DNA of 64,000 nucleotides from Pogona vitticeps (GCF_051106095.1 NC_135786.1:25695001-25759000); one strand, 5' to 3'. Shown: positions 34,024 to 46,530, counted from the stretch's first letter. Program-made: numbers and translations. Notes: a model not told the origin generated them from the sequence alone.

Positions 34024-37000
34024 TTATGGGACTATGCAAGATTTCCCACATATTTTGTAACAGCATTTTTGGTTTTCCGGACAATCGTAGTCATGGTTGC
34101 AATCATCACGTCCAGGGACTGAGCAAATAAATGGAAATTTGGGGCACTTGCCAGGTTTATCTGTAACAAAAGAAAAAACCAGAAACTAATGATTGTACAT
34201 TATGGGCAAAGAGAGTCAGAGAGTATCCTGCTGATTATGCCTGGGGTCCATATTTCTTTTGTTGACGAATATTTCGTATTTCATACATTGACATAAGTGA
34301 TTTTGTATTTCCACTAGCCATAAGATTCCCTTGGTGCTTTCCCCTTCCAGACTAACCTAGTTCCCATGAATGAAGTGATATTCAAATAGTTTAGCTCTTT
34401 GTATGGTGCCTTGAGCTCCTGGGGGAAAAGGTGGGTGGCAAATATGTGTAAAATGCTTTTTGTGCCCCTGGCAATGCCCCAGTTGCCACATTCAATGATA
34501 TACTGGAAAAGAGAACTTGAATCTCTCATTTTGCTTGATTATTTTAAATGCACCCCCAGGGCACTAAAACATTACAGGACGAAGTATTAAATACAGTCAG
34601 ATACATATTGCTCACATGGAGGAAATACATTTTTGTCACAGAGCTCTTCCAGACGTATTTAGTGTCTTACTCCATGAGCTGATTCTTGTACTGTTTCTTC
34701 TTCTGTTTTCTATGAGAGTTATTTCTTACAATAGAATTCCATCATTTTTGTCTAGATAGGTACAAAAATGCACTGTTTTGAGAGGAAGTGCCCATTTCTC
34801 CTTCATTTTCCAGTAAGAACCTTGGTCCCAGCCACTTTGGCTACCTTTATCAATCTCCTTCATGCCCCATTTCCATCCACTGCCACTTTTGTGTTGGGTT
34901 GTTGCTTTTCAGTTTCTGTTCCACTTTTGCTATCCTTCTTCAGTAGGTTTCTCCACATGGCTCCAAGCAAGGCGAGGGCATGAAGAAGCAACCTTTGCTT
35001 CGTATTTGGACAAAGTGAGGAGAAATGGTTTCTGAAAATGAGGTAGGAATTTGGCCATAATCTGTATAATTGGATAGCGCAGAGAAAGGTGCATGATAAC
35101 TGAAGTGTACTTGCCATAGAAGTTTGAAAGGAACTTGAAGGATTTGCTGGGAAACATAGTCCTATAGCAATTGTGAAACCATGTAAAAACCAAATATATA
35201 CGATGAGGCTATACCAGAACACAAATGACACAACAAGACAGATTAATGTACACATACTGTATATATATTGTACAGAACAACAGTCAAGATAATCAAGTAT
35301 CTGACAGCACCACAGCAGCGTGGGGATGTACTTTAAAGATCATTTTTACAGAGTAGCATTATACCTCTTTCTTTTTTTAAAGGTATTTGAAGGCATTAGC
35401 ACACAGGCTCTGGCTTGATTCATTTAACGTATGGCATATATGTGATCACATGCCTGCTACCATGTCCACCCTCAGCAGCCATGCAGGGGTTGGATACCAT
35501 TACAGAGCTGTTTGATACTCTGTACATATCTTCACAAAAGGCAACAAACTGCATGCAAGGTTCTTATCAAATCATGGGCAAAAACACAACTGGAATGATA
35601 CAGCAGGAAACAACAGTTGCAAAGCATGGCACAGCAGAGTTAGAAATAAAAACATTCCTCTGTCACCATCCAGCCACAAAGCAGAAAACAGTCTGGTTAC
35701 ATGTAGGAGAGGATAGCATTAAAGATGATGGAAGGAAAGGAGGGGAAAGGTGCAAGAGGGCAAAGGCATGGAAAATGCAAGTTGGTTGGGACAACTGGTG
35801 GCACAGTTGGGATTGTTTTTTGCAATTCATAGCATTTCAAGCAGAGAAACATGAGGGGAGAGAAATCTAACAATGACTGCAACTACGCTAGCAATTTTGC
35901 TATAATCTGAGACTGAATTATGGCTGTATTCAAAGTCAATGATCAGACAGGGCCGGCAGATTGCTTTGAGAGTTTGGTGTTCGCATTCAATTTGATACAA
36001 TTCAAATTTCAGCCCACAGCCCCCTTCTTTCCTTCCTTCCTCTGGTCCTGAGGTTAATGCACTAATCTAATATACATTTTAAAAATCAGGGGAAAAGAAT
36101 GCAGGGGTGAGTGTTCCTGTGGTCCTGAAATTAGACTGCAACTGCCTACATAACGGAAACACCACCCACAGACATGCCCCACTTCATCTTTACAAGAATG
36201 AATCAACTGACCACACAGGCAGAAGTCCATTTTAGAGATGGGAGTACAGTGGTGCCTCGCTTAACGAGTGCCCCGTATAACGAAAAAATCGCATAACGAT
36301 GGCTTCGTTGCCATCGCTTTTGCGATCGCACAACGATCTTGCCTATGGGGAAAAATCGCTTTGCGATTTTTCCCCATAGGCACCATTTTCCCCCAGCTGA
36401 GCGGCGGGAGCTTTGAAGCCCCGCTGCTCAGCTGGGGGAAAATGTCGGCAGTGGGCTGTGGCCTCGGAAGGACCCCGAAGCCACCGTCCCCTGCCGACAA
36501 TTCCCTTCCGAGCTCCGGGGACAGGCTGGGGGGTGGACCGGGGAGCTTGAAGCCTCTCCGCGCCGCCTACCCCCGCTGTTCCCGGACTTCTGGAAGTCCG
36601 GGAACAGCCTGGGTAAGCAGCGCGGAGAGGCTTCAAGCTTCCCGATCCACCCTCCAGCCTGTCCCCGCCGCTTAAAGCCTCCTTGCGCCGCCTACCCAGC
36701 CCGTTCTCGGACACCTAGGTGTCCGAGAACGGGCTGGGTAGGCGGCGGGGAAGGCTACCGGCATCGGGGACAGGCTGGGGGGTGCACCGGGGAGCTTGAA
36801 GCCTCTCCGCGCCGCCTACCCCCGCCGTTCCCGGACTTCTGGAAGTCCGGGAACGGCGGGGGTAAGCAGCGCGGGAAGGCTTCAAGCTTCCCGATCCACC
36901 CTCCAGCCTGTCCCCGCCGCTTAAAGCCTCCTTGCGCCGCCTATCCAGCCCGTTCTCGGACACCTAGGTGTCCGAGAACGGGCTGGGTAGGCGGCGGGGA

Positions 37001-40000
37001 AGGCTACCGGCATCGGGGACAGGCTGGGGGGTGCACCGGGGAGCTTGAAGCCTCTCCGCGCCGCCTACCCCCACCGGGAACGAGGAGGCTTTAAGCGGCG
37101 GGGACAGGCTGGAGGGTGGATCGGGAAGCTTGAAGCCTCCCAGCGCTGCTTACCCCCGCCGTTCCCGGACTTCCAGAAGTCCGGGAACGGCGGGGGTAGG
37201 CGGCGCGGAGAGGCTTCAAGCTCCCCGGTGCACCCCCCAGCCTGTCCCCGATGCCGGTAGCCTTCCCCGCCGCCTACCCAGCCCGTCCTCGGACACCTAG
37301 GTGTCCGAGAACGGGCTGGGTAGGCGGCGCAAGGAGGCTTTAAGCGACGGGGACAGGCTGGAGGGTGGATCGGGAAGCTTGAAGCCTCCCCGCGCTGCTT
37401 ACCCCCGCCGTTCCCGGACTTCCAGAAGTCCGGGAACAGCGGGGGTAGGCGGCGCGGAGAGGCTTCAAGCTCCCCGGTGCACCCCCCAGCCTGTCCCCGA
37501 TGCCGGTAGCCTTCCCCGCCGCCTACCCAGCCCGTTCTCGGACACCTAGGTGTCCGAGAACGGGCTGGGTAGGCGGCGCAAGGAGGCTTTAAGCGGCGGG
37601 GACAGGCTGGAGGGTGGATCGGGAAGCTTGAAGCCTCCCAGCGCTGCTTACCCAGGTCGTTCCCGGACTTCCAGAAGTCCGGGAACGACCTGGGTAGGCG
37701 GCACGGAGAGGCTTCAAGCTCCCCGATCCACCCCCCAGCCTGTCCCCGCCGCTTAAAGGGTAACCGCAGCGGCTACCCCAGCCATGGCCGGACTCTAGGG
37801 AGTCCAGCCATGGCTGAGGTAGCCACCATGGGTCAGATCCAAGCCGCGGGGGGAGGGAAAAAACCGGATAATCCGTTCCAGTTGGAACGGATTAACCGGT
37901 TTTCAATGCATTTCTATGGGAAATGGTGCTTCCCATAACGATGTTTTCACATAACGTTTTTTTTTCTGGAACCAATTAACATCGTTATGCGAGGCACCAC
38001 TGTATTCATATTCTTATATGAATATCCCCGCACAGGTGGAAATAACGATTTTGCTGCTGCTGCGGCTCTGCAGAGGCTTCCTATCACACTGTTCTGCGCA
38101 ATGGATTAGCCACCATGTGACCTAGCAGAGAGGCTTGTCATCCTGCCTCCTGCCAGGAGTGGGTAATCGATTGTGAACAACGGCACAATAGGAAGGCTCC
38201 ACGGAGCCGGTGGCAGTGGCGTTATTTCCACCTGTGCAGGGATATTCGTATTCATATACAAATACTCCCATCTCTAGGCCATTTGCATCATTCCGGCTTT
38301 AAAACAGTAGAAGTCCCCAGTGGGAGACCAAAAAAAGCTGCATTGGAAGCAAAAAGGGCCAGACTGATTTGAATCGGCCTTTTAGTCATGTGATCAATAA
38401 AAAATAATTTGAATTCATCCACTTTATAAACAGAGCAAATCTCACAGTATTTGACCATGTAGTTGCAGTCAGAGACAGGAATGTCTGCGTGAGGAAACAT
38501 AAGATGACTCACAACAGGGCACAAAATAAGGTCATGTCTGGAAGAGTCTAAAACACCATACCTTGTGGGTTTCGGCAAATCTTGTCACATTTAAAGTAAC
38601 AACACTTCTGGATTCCGGGGCAGTCATAGTCAAAATTGCAAGCATTTTGTCCTGGTGCAAAGCATCGATATGGATTGGGAGGGCATGTCCCCATTTTGTC
38701 TGGAAGGGTAAAGAAAAGCAGGCAAATCATCAAATACCACATCTTGTAGCATTACTATAAAGTTGAAGAGTGGCGAAATTAAACACACCACAATTCCTCA
38801 ACTGTCCCGATCCCATATATAGAAACAGCGCTATCACATATACAAGAGACATCAGCAAGTTTGGGAGAAAGCCGGAGGTTTCCACAACTACAAAACAACT
38901 TGAATAAAAGAAAAACATGGAAGGGGAGAATCCTGAAAACAGTCCCGTGAAGACTGAGCCTCTTCAGTGGGCACCAAATACTAATGAGCTTTTATGGAGG
39001 GAACATAGCAAGGGAGGGGGAAATGGAGTAGAGAACCTTGCAAAAGAATATGATTCAACAGGAACACACCATATAAAAAAACTTTTCCCCAGATGCCACT
39101 TGTACATAAGAAAACATAAGGAAACAGCAAACAAATCTCAGTTCTCCTAATGCAGGTCTTTCAGCAGGCCAAATGGCACCCATTTACACATAAAGAGGGA
39201 GGTCTGCAGAACAACAGCAACAGACAGAACTTTGGGAAAACCTGAAGTGTGTGTAGAAGACTCCTCCCACCCCTAGAACCCGCCGGTCCACTTACTTCTC
39301 AACATACGTGGCTGGCATCATTGTCAGTGCACCAATCACAGCAGTAGCCTGCTTGCCCGGCCACTCCATGGCTGAGTGGGGAGACTTGTCATCTTGCTTC
39401 CTTGCCAAAGTGGCCAGGTGAGCAGGGAGGTGGGGACGTGGCAGTCAGGCTACTGCTGTGATTGGTGCACTGACAATGATGCCAGCCATGTGTGTTGTGC
39501 AGTGAGTGGACCAGTGGGTTCTGTGGGTGGGAGGTAACCAGGCCAGCACCCTGTGCCAGTGGGATTCGTCTTTGTAGACAGAGATGAATCCCCCATCTCT
39601 AGTGGAGATGGTCATGAACTGCTGGTTTGGCAGTTCATGCTGGTTTGGCAATCAGCCCTACAGGTGTTCTGTTATTCTGAGCCCTGCTCCCTTTGGCAGG
39701 CACCCACTCAGAGGCAGCATCCCAGCCTACTCCAGGTACTGCCTATGAGTGGGTGCCTGCTGTGAGGCTCAGAACCATGGACCACCTGTTGGGCCAACTT
39801 TCAAACTGGCAAGACCCACCGAATCGGTGGTTCGTGTCCATCTCTAATTTAATAGCCACTTGTTTATACTTATTGTGGACAAATAAACCAAGTAAACCCT
39901 TTGTCCTATCTACAGCCTGGGGATATATTTTTTAAACTGCAATTCCAAGAATTCTCAACAAGGGTAATTTACAAAAACCATGTTGAGTTCAGTATGAATT

Positions 40001-40218
40001 CTTTGTAATTTAAAGTGCTGAAGAAGCAGCTGAGTGTTTTTTAAACTAATTTCCTTAAACTACTTGGCCAATTTCATTCATTTTTGGTTGAATCACTCTT
40101 CCTCTTCAGCTGCTAGTTTCTTTCCCAACTTACCTATTGGAGGCAAGGCAGTGGAGGATGGCAAGTGCATCCAAAGGGCCAGGAGCCCCACCAGGAATAA
40201 GGTGTTCATGGTTTTCAT
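34024..40218 (-). CDS. WAP-D: secreted protein with two WAP domains
   Basis: Exons on the minus strand: 40218-40134 (signal), 38699-38562 (WAP1) and 34160-34024 (WAP2, stop TAA at 34026-34024). Introns are phase 1 with GT/AG ends. The product is 119 aa. The signal peptide (1-28) has the core LFLVGLLALW and a small-residue end SSTA. WAP1 (29-74) has Cys 34, 41, 49, 55, 61, 62, 66, 70. WAP2 (75-119) has Cys 80, 87, 95, 101, 107, 108, 112, 116. The two domains share a spacing and a DYDCP...QKCCY stretch, so one probably arose from the other by exon duplication. The chain ends three residues after the last cysteine. ATG at 40218 is chosen because it makes the exon 85 nt and puts the hydrophobic core at the start; an earlier in-frame ATG at 40287 lies beyond the TATA-like box. 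WAP2 has no ATG of its own. Intron 2 (4.4 kb) carries a nested hAT/Tigger insertion. Confidence 0.82.
36247..38002. mobile_element. Tigger-like (Tc1/mariner-group) non-autonomous element, giant palindrome
   Basis: The termini CAGTGGTGCCTCGC and GCGAGGCACCACTG are perfect inverted matches with a TA duplication on each side (36245-36246, 38003-38004), the rule for Tc1/mariner elements. Inner motifs such as AATCCGTTCCAGTTGG resemble Tigger ends. The GC-rich interior is a long inverted array. The open frames in it arise from repeats and are not genes. Confidence 0.75.
36400..37860. repeat. inverted array of about 250-bp GC-rich palindromic units
   Basis: The palindrome around GGACACCTAGGTGTCC recurs at about 36716, 36966, 37298 and 37548. 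A second one, around a CCCGGACTTC/GAAGTCCGGG core, recurs at about 36598, 36843, 37172, 37420 and 37674. Units left of about 37080 run in one direction and those right of it in the other, so the block folds on itself at two scales. Confidence 0.85.
39275..39848. mobile_element. two adjoining hAT-like MITEs of the TAGAGATGG family
   Basis: The first (to about 39601) contains an inverted pair around GGCATCATTGTCAGTGCACC and ends CCCCCATCTCTA; it matches 49963-50398 but has lost its left end. The second (about 39602-39848) begins GGAGATGGTCATGAACTG and ends GTTCGTGTCCATCTCTA. Both lie in WAP-D intron 1. Confidence 0.5.
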
Positions 40219-40255
40219 GGCACATGCATAATCCAGTTCTCTGACTCTCAATGAA

Positions 40256-40262
40256 TTTAAAT
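40256..40262 (-). promoter_or_regulatory. TATA-like box of WAP-D
   Basis: The minus strand reads ATTTAAA in the context GATTTAAATTC, about 40 bases upstream of the start codon. Confidence 0.35.
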
Positions 40263-41234
40263 CTGTTGAAGTAAGAGGTTGGGTCACAAGAGGGAGGAAC
40301 CCTCTTTGAACTTTGTCACAGAGGATTTATCAACTGAAAATCATTTTCTGCCATCGTTGATGACCATTGACCATGTACACTTGCATACACCATCTCCTGA
40401 CTCCTGACCTAGGAGGTCAGCTAAAAATATGTCAGTTGCCTTATTCATGCAGAATGTAAGTTATGGGTATGGGACCATTGTTTCACAAAAAGGGAAATTC
40501 CACATACTGTGCAAACCAGAAATTGGCTGTTTTAAGGGGAACACACTTCCTGTCAGATCTTTCCCCACTCTTTCAGAGTGACTCAGCCTGTCATGGCCAT
40601 CCTGTGTAGGGCCAAAATTAAGATAGATTGCTACAATGAGCTAAGCTACTGGTGGAACATTAGTCAAGTTTTTGAAGGATATACAATATCAGTCAAATTA
40701 TTTAGTCACATGAGACAGGAATGCCCACATGTACCTCTCCCTCTCTCTGGAATAAAAATGCAGTTATCAGCAACAGCAGCTAGTAATTATAAGAACAAAA
40801 AATTGACTGTCTTATGTCAACAATAAATATTGCTGCCCGAGGTGACTTCCTCACTCTGCCTCTTAACAGAACTAAATTTGTGTAGTTCTGTAAATTCGTG
40901 ACATTTCTAATCTCACACTAAAGATCACGATCTGAGCACAATCATGTGCATGCACAATAATTAGGTTGCTGAGGGGTCTTCATCAGACCTTAGGGAAATA
41001 TGTCCACTTGGAGATTCTGGAGCTGGTCTAAAAAAGTCTTCACCTGGTCTTCACCTGGCTTATGCTATGTTCATTTTACATAAAAATTGGTTGTTTATCC
41101 TGCCTCGGCTTTTGTTGCACAGCATGTTAACAAACAGGAGATAGGTTTTCTGCAGCCAAGAAATCAGAAGATGACAGATTTGAAAGGGTAGCTATGAAGA
41201 AACTGAACAAGATCCTTTCATGTCCAAATGTATT

Positions 41235-42602
41235 CATCGTCGTTTAGTCGTTTAGTCGTGTCCGACTCTTCCTGACCCCATGGACCAGAGCACGCCAGCC
41301 CCTCCTATCTTCCACTGCCTCCCAGAGTTCTGTCAATTTCATGTTGGTTGCTTCACAGACACTGTCTACCCATCTCATCCTCTGTCGTCCCCTTCTCCTC
41401 TTTCCGTCACATTTTCCTAACATCAAAGTCTTTTCCAAGGAGTCTTCTCTTCTCATGAGATGGTCAAAGTACTGGATCCTCAGCTTCAGGATCTGTCCTT
41501 CCAGGGAGCACTCAGGGTTAATTTCCTATAGAATTGATAGGTTTGTTCTCCTTGCAGTCCAGGGGACTCTCAAGAGCCTCCTCCAGCACCACAATTCAAA
41601 GGCATCAATTCTTCCGCAGTCTGCTTTCTTTATGGTCCAGCTCTCACTTCCATACATCACGACAGGGAAAACCATAGCTTTGACTATTCGGACTTTTGTT
41701 GGCAAGGTGATGTCTCTGCTTTTTAAGATGCTGTCAAGGTTTGTCATTGCTTTCCTCGCAAGAAGCAGGTGTCTTTTAATTTTGTGGCTGCTGTCTCCAT
41801 CTGCAGTGATCATGGAGCCCAAGAAAGTAAAATCTTTCACTGCCTCCATATCTTCCCCTTCAGGAGGTGATGGGACCAGTAGCCATGATCTTAGTTTTTT
41901 GATGTTGAGTTTCAGGCCGTTGTTTGCACTCTCCTCTTTCACCCTCATTACAAGGTTCTTTAATTCCTCCTCACTTTCTGCCATCAGAGTGGTATCATCT
42001 GCATATCGGAGGTTGTTGATATTTCTTCTGGCAATCTTAATTCCGGTTTGGGATTCCTCCAGTCCAGCCTTCCGCATGATGTATTCTGCATATAAATTAA
42101 ATAAGCTGGGGAACAATATACAGCCTTGTCGTACTCCTTTCCCAATTTTGAACCAATCAGTTGTTCCATATCCAGTTCTAACTGTTGCTTCCTGTCCCAC
42201 ATATAGGTTTCTCAGGAAATAGATAAGGTGGTCAGGCACTCCCATTTCTTTAAGGACTTGCCATAGTTTGCTGTGGTCCACACAGTCAAAGGCTTTTGCA
42301 TAGTCAATGAAGCAGAAGTAGATGTTTTTCTGGAACTCTCTGGCTTTCTCTATAATCCAGCGCATGTTTGCAATTTGGTCTCTAGTTCCTCTGCCCCTTC
42401 GGAATCCAGCTTGTACTTCTGGGAGTTCTCGGTCCACATACTGCTGAAGCCTACCTTGTAGGATTTTGAGCATAACCTTGCTAGCGTGTGAAATGAGTGC
42501 AATTGTACGGTAGTTGGAGCATTCTTTGGCACTGCCCTTCTTTGGGATTGGGATGGAGACTGATCTTTTCCAGTCCTCTGGCCACTGTTGAGTTTGCAAC
42601 AA
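41235..42602 (-). mobile_element. BovB (RTE) LINE, 5'-truncated, RT half nearly open
   Basis: The minus strand encodes the second half of BovB ORF2. It runs from QQWPEDWKRS through RT motifs (NYRTIALISHASKVMLK; FIDYAKAFDCVDH; LRYADDTTLMAESEEEL) to the C-terminal AFELWCWRRLLRVPWTARR and SLEKTLMLGK parts. The frame is open for about 450 codons apart from one in-frame TAG near 41526. The 3' end is the GACTAAACGACTAAACGACG tail at 41235. Endonuclease and 5' parts are missing. It lies between WAP-D and WAP-E. Confidence 0.92.
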
Positions 42603-44510
42603 CAGCTAGTACAATGTAAAGAGCAAAATCTCCCAGGAAACAAGTTCATGTACTTCAAGCAGCTCTTGTGTATAAGCACCAAATTCCAGGCTGCTATTTC
42701 ATCTATATGGGGTTGAACAGAAACATAGTGCTCTGTTAGTCTGTGCATATAGGAAAACTAATCACGTAAACAAGTATGCAGTTCCATGATGGATGTTATG
42801 GACGTCTGTGAATCTCCCTGAAACTGGATTTTTTTTTTCAATTTAAATTCTAGAATCTTGGTCATGCTGGATGGGGGATTTTGGAACATGTAATTTTAAA
42901 ATATAGCCTTTCTTGTGCTTATGTGGGACAGCTTAGGCAAGTGAGATCAGAACAAAATGTCCTTCTACCTTTACTTACAATATTGATCTGCAATCAGAAT
43001 CTGTAAGTAATTTCCCTAGGTACATTTCAGGCCTTGTTTATTGACAAAAAATTGTCCAAGAACATTATATATTTTATATACAATGCCTCTTTCATCACTA
43101 TTTTGTGACACTAAAGATATAATGGTTCAGGGTTGACACCATGCCTATTCCAACACTGAAGGCATCTCATCAAAGTTTATCATCCATAGAACATAAAACC
43201 TACAGAATTGGAGTTTCCTGAGAAGGTTTTTTAACAGCATTCCCGCTTTCAGCTGCATGCCTACACACAAAGGAGACTATTGGATACTCTTAAATGTGAA
43301 CCATTCTGGACTCAGATTCTTCTATTCAGCCAAGAACACCTCTGTAATCCCATTGGATGCTGCCTCTATATACTCTTTAGGGAGGCAGCCTCTGTTGGAA
43401 CTCATTCCCCAATACGCCTGTGCAAGTTGCAGGGAATCATTGCAACACCCATAATGCTTACCCCACTTCACTTCCTGAAGGTTCTTTAGCTTTCTTGCCT
43501 TCAGACATCTCTGTTTCCCAAACAGCCACTGAAGAAACCCCAACGGGGGCTTGGGACTTCACAGGTAGAGCCCTGGTATTGTATGCATCTCCATGACAGG
43601 TACTCTAAGGGGTTGTAGAGGGTCTCAGGATTAACCCTACCTGTGGCCTGCTGATTGCCCTCTCATAAAAAACTGACCCTGACAGCAATTATACTTCAGA
43701 GAGCCACTTGCTTTTCTGTTTTATTTTCAGACTAGCTTTGTTGCAAGATCAGATAGACTCGATTTTACCATAACACTGTTTTGTGATAATGGGGAAGCTT
43801 CATATGATGCAAAGTGCTGCATGCAAGCATTTTGACTAGTGGCAAGTTCTTAGAACAAGCAGCTGCTTTGTAGGATTGACTGCATTGACAATGGGTCCAT
43901 TCTGGATGCAATCTGATGTATTGTCATTTTTACAGCCTAACTATTTTAGGAATAAAATGCCTAAAAGAATACACAAAGAATGTCATACTTGGGGGCTGAA
44001 TTGAACTGGCTGGAGTTCCCAAGAGGCATATGCCCCCTTCCTCATCCTATCAGCTTCGATCCCAGTTAGATGTTTCAGATCCCAATTGTGGAAGAAAGGT
44101 GACAAGAAATAAAATGAAATGAAACCAAGTAACATCATTTGTTGATTTCCCAGTTTTTGCACACTCTGTCTCCTAAAGTTTGGTTGCTGATAAGAGGAGT
44201 TTAATCTAAAATATACTGGGCATTTTAGTTCTCTCTCTCTTGCTCACAGGTCCACTCATCTCTGGAATTGTAGTCCCTCCTTCCCACCTCAAGAACATCT
44301 CTGAAATGGAATTCAGCTCTTGAAGAAGACTTGGCTGAAGAAAGTTCTGTTTTCTTTGCTAAGATTATCTGGAAAGCCTCTTTTGCATGGCCTTCTGAGC
44401 TATGGCTTGGGGTGACATGGGATAAGGTCTTCTCTGTATTTGCACAAAAGACCTTTGTACCATGGGAGACTTCTTTGACCCACAGTTTCCCACTATTTCC
44501 ACTATTCTTC
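42603..44510. other. non-coding intergenic DNA
   Basis: No exon, transposon end or RNA gene recognised on either strand. Confidence 0.5.
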
Positions 44511-45470
44511 ATAGAATCATGATGTTGGAAGGGGCCTATAAGGCCATTGAGTCCAACCTTCTGCTCAATGCAGGAATACAAACAAAGGATTTCTGCCAAG
44601 TGGTTTTCTAAATTTCTCTTGAATGCCTCCAGTGTTAGAGCACTAACCACCTGTCAAAGTAATTGATTCCATTCTCATACTGCTCTAACAGTTAGGACAT
44701 TTTTCCTGATATTTAACCGAAATCTGGCTTCTTGTAATTTGTTGTATGCCCTGCACTCTGGGATGACTGAAAACATATCCTGCCCCTTCTCTGAATGACA
44801 GCCTTTCAAGTGTTTGAAAAGTGCTATCATTTCTCCCCTCAGTCTTATTTTTTTTCAAGACTATACATGGCCAGTTCTTTCAAACTTTCTCATACGGCTT
44901 GGTTTCCAGTCCCCTGATCATCCTTGTCCTCCTTGGAATATGTCAGCATCCTAAGTGTAGTGTCCAGAACTGAACCCAGAACTCAAGATGAGACCTAACC
45001 AGTGCTGAATGGAGGGGGAACTAGTACCTTGTGGGATTTGGAGATTATACTTCTGTTAATGCAGCCTAAAATAGTATTTGCATTTTTAGTAACCACATCA
45101 CATTGTATGTGATCCACGACTATTCCAAGATCCTTCTTGCTGGTAGTATTGCTGAGTCAAGTATCCTCCATCTTGTAGCTGTGTATTTAGTTTCTTTTTC
45201 CTTGGTGTAGTACTTTGCATTTCTTCTCGTTGAATTTCACTCTGTTGCTTTCAGGTCAGTGCTCAAGCCTATCATGATCATTTTGAATTTTCTTTCTGTC
45301 TTCTAGGATTTTAGTTATTCTACTCAATTTTGTGTCATCTGCAAATCTGATTAGCATTCCCTGCATCCCCTGAACCAGGTCATTAATAAAAATGTTGAAG
45401 AGCACTGGACTCCCCACCCCCCTTTTAAAAAAAGATTTGACCACCACTTTGTTTCTCTTGTTCACTGATG
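44511..45470 (-). mobile_element. CR1 LINE, 5'-truncated
   Basis: The plus strand begins with the CR1 3' end read backwards (ATAGAATCATGATGTTGGAA). The right part encodes, on the minus strand, the RT motifs GSPVLFNIFINDL and LIRFADDTKLS. The frames are broken beyond that, so this is an older copy. It lies downstream of WAP-E. Confidence 0.85.
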
Positions 45471-45544
45471 CCTCATTGTTTGTTTTATCTGGTACTTTTG
45501 TTAATGTTTTCTAAAGCCCTAAATGACTTGGTCCAAAGCTACTT

Positions 45545-45722
45545 GAACAATGTATTCTCGAAGGCTTTCACAGCCGGGATCTGATGGTTCTGTCAACAGA
45601 GCATGGACAGAGTTCCTACTCCAGTCCTCTGAAGATGCCAGCCACAGGGACTGGAGAAACGTCAGGAAGAACAACCTTCAGAACACGGCCAAAGAACCCG
45701 AAAGACCCACAACAACTACTTG
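45545..45722 (+). mobile_element. Penelope-like repeat with hammerhead-like core
   Basis: CGAAGGCTTTCACAGCCGGG is followed by AGTCCTCTGAAGATGCCAGCC, GGACTGGAGAAACGTCAGGA and AACACGGCCAAAGAACCCGA. The core at 45633-45680 has the order and pairing of a type I hammerhead. Confidence 0.55.
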
Positions 45723-45767
45723 AAAATTTGTTTCCCTTTATGAATCTGCTCCACTTCTAAAATATAC

Positions 45768-46312
45768 CGTATTTTTCCGTGTATAAGACGCCGCCATGTA
45801 TAAGACGCCCCCCACTTTTCTAACCCAAAATTAAGAAATCTAAGTGGGGCTTAGCAAATGTAGGGTAAAAGGGATCAAAGTGCTGCAGGATGGCTTTGAT
45901 CCCTGCTTTCTCCCTTTGTGCTAAACCCCGCGTGGCTTAGCAAAAGGAGGGGGAAAGAGATCAAAGCAATTTCACAACTGCACAATCATTTTGATCCCTT
46001 TCCGCCTTATACAGCCACGGGATTGCTTTTATCCTTTCCCCTCCTTTTGCTAAGCCCCATGGGACTTAGCAAGCAGAGGGGAAAGCAGGGATCAAAGCAG
46101 TCCTGCAGCACTTTGATCCCTGCTTTCCTTTTGCTAAGGCTTAGCAAGTGGGGGGAAAGCAGGGATCAAAGCCCTGCAGGATCACTTTGATCCCTGCTTT
46201 CCCCTCCACTTGTTTTTCTCTCCTCAGCTTACTTCCATGTATAAGATGACCCTCAATTTTTAGTCTAAAGATTTTAGACAAAAGTATAGTCTTATACACG
46301 GAAAAATACGAT
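45768..46312. mobile_element. MITE with TA target duplication and inner repeats
   Basis: The ends CCGTATTTTTCCGTGTATAAG and CTTATACACGGAAAAATACGA are inverted and flanked by TA. The interior is a set of imperfect repeats built on GGGGAAAGCAGGGATCAAAG and its reverse complement. Confidence 0.75.
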
Positions 46313-46469
46313 ACATATTGTTAATAAGCCACTTTGGGTCCTCTTAAGGGGAAAGGTAGGGTGTAAATATTTTAAATAAACAAAAGCCTTACACACACAC
46401 CGGCATAATTCTGGCCACTGGTAAATATCATTATGTCATATACACTTATTATAAATTATAGTCACATAG

Positions 46470-46530
46470 CAGCTAGTGTTGTGTAGTGGTTGGAGTGTTG
46501 TTTCTGAGAGTTAAGAGACTCACATTCTAA
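46470..46530 (+). mobile_element. head of a tRNA-derived SINE
   Basis: GTTGTGTAGTGGTTGGAGTG followed by AAGAGACTCACATTC resembles the 5' part of the SINE family seen at 54300-54490. The rest is missing. Confidence 0.4.

Larger units (their letters stand above)
36233..38276. mobile_element. hAT-type MITE interrupted by a Tigger-like element
   Basis: The ends TAGAGATGGGAGTA and ACTCCCATCTCTA are inverted. The 8-bp flanks GTCCATTT (36225-36232) and GGCCATTT (38277-38284) match at seven of eight bases. The element's own sequence is 36233-36246 and 38003-38276, which holds a hairpin around CCGCACAGGTGGAAATAACG and its inverse. Related elements sit at 39275-39601 and 49963-50398. Confidence 0.7.

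Noticed and set aside
36261-37756. Series of similar Arg/Gly-rich frames beginning MSENGLGRRRKEAL
   Set aside because: They arise from the repeated GC-rich palindromes of a Tigger-like element and occur on both strands; no protein-like conservation beyond the DNA repeat.
40219-40287. Upstream in-frame ATG as the start of WAP-D
   Set aside because: It would put 23 polar residues before the signal core and lies above the TATA-like box; the ATG at 40218 gives the 85-nt exon shared with the paralogs.
41341-42222. 293-codon open frame on the plus strand
   Set aside because: It is the antisense of the BovB RT, which has all expected motifs on the minus strand.
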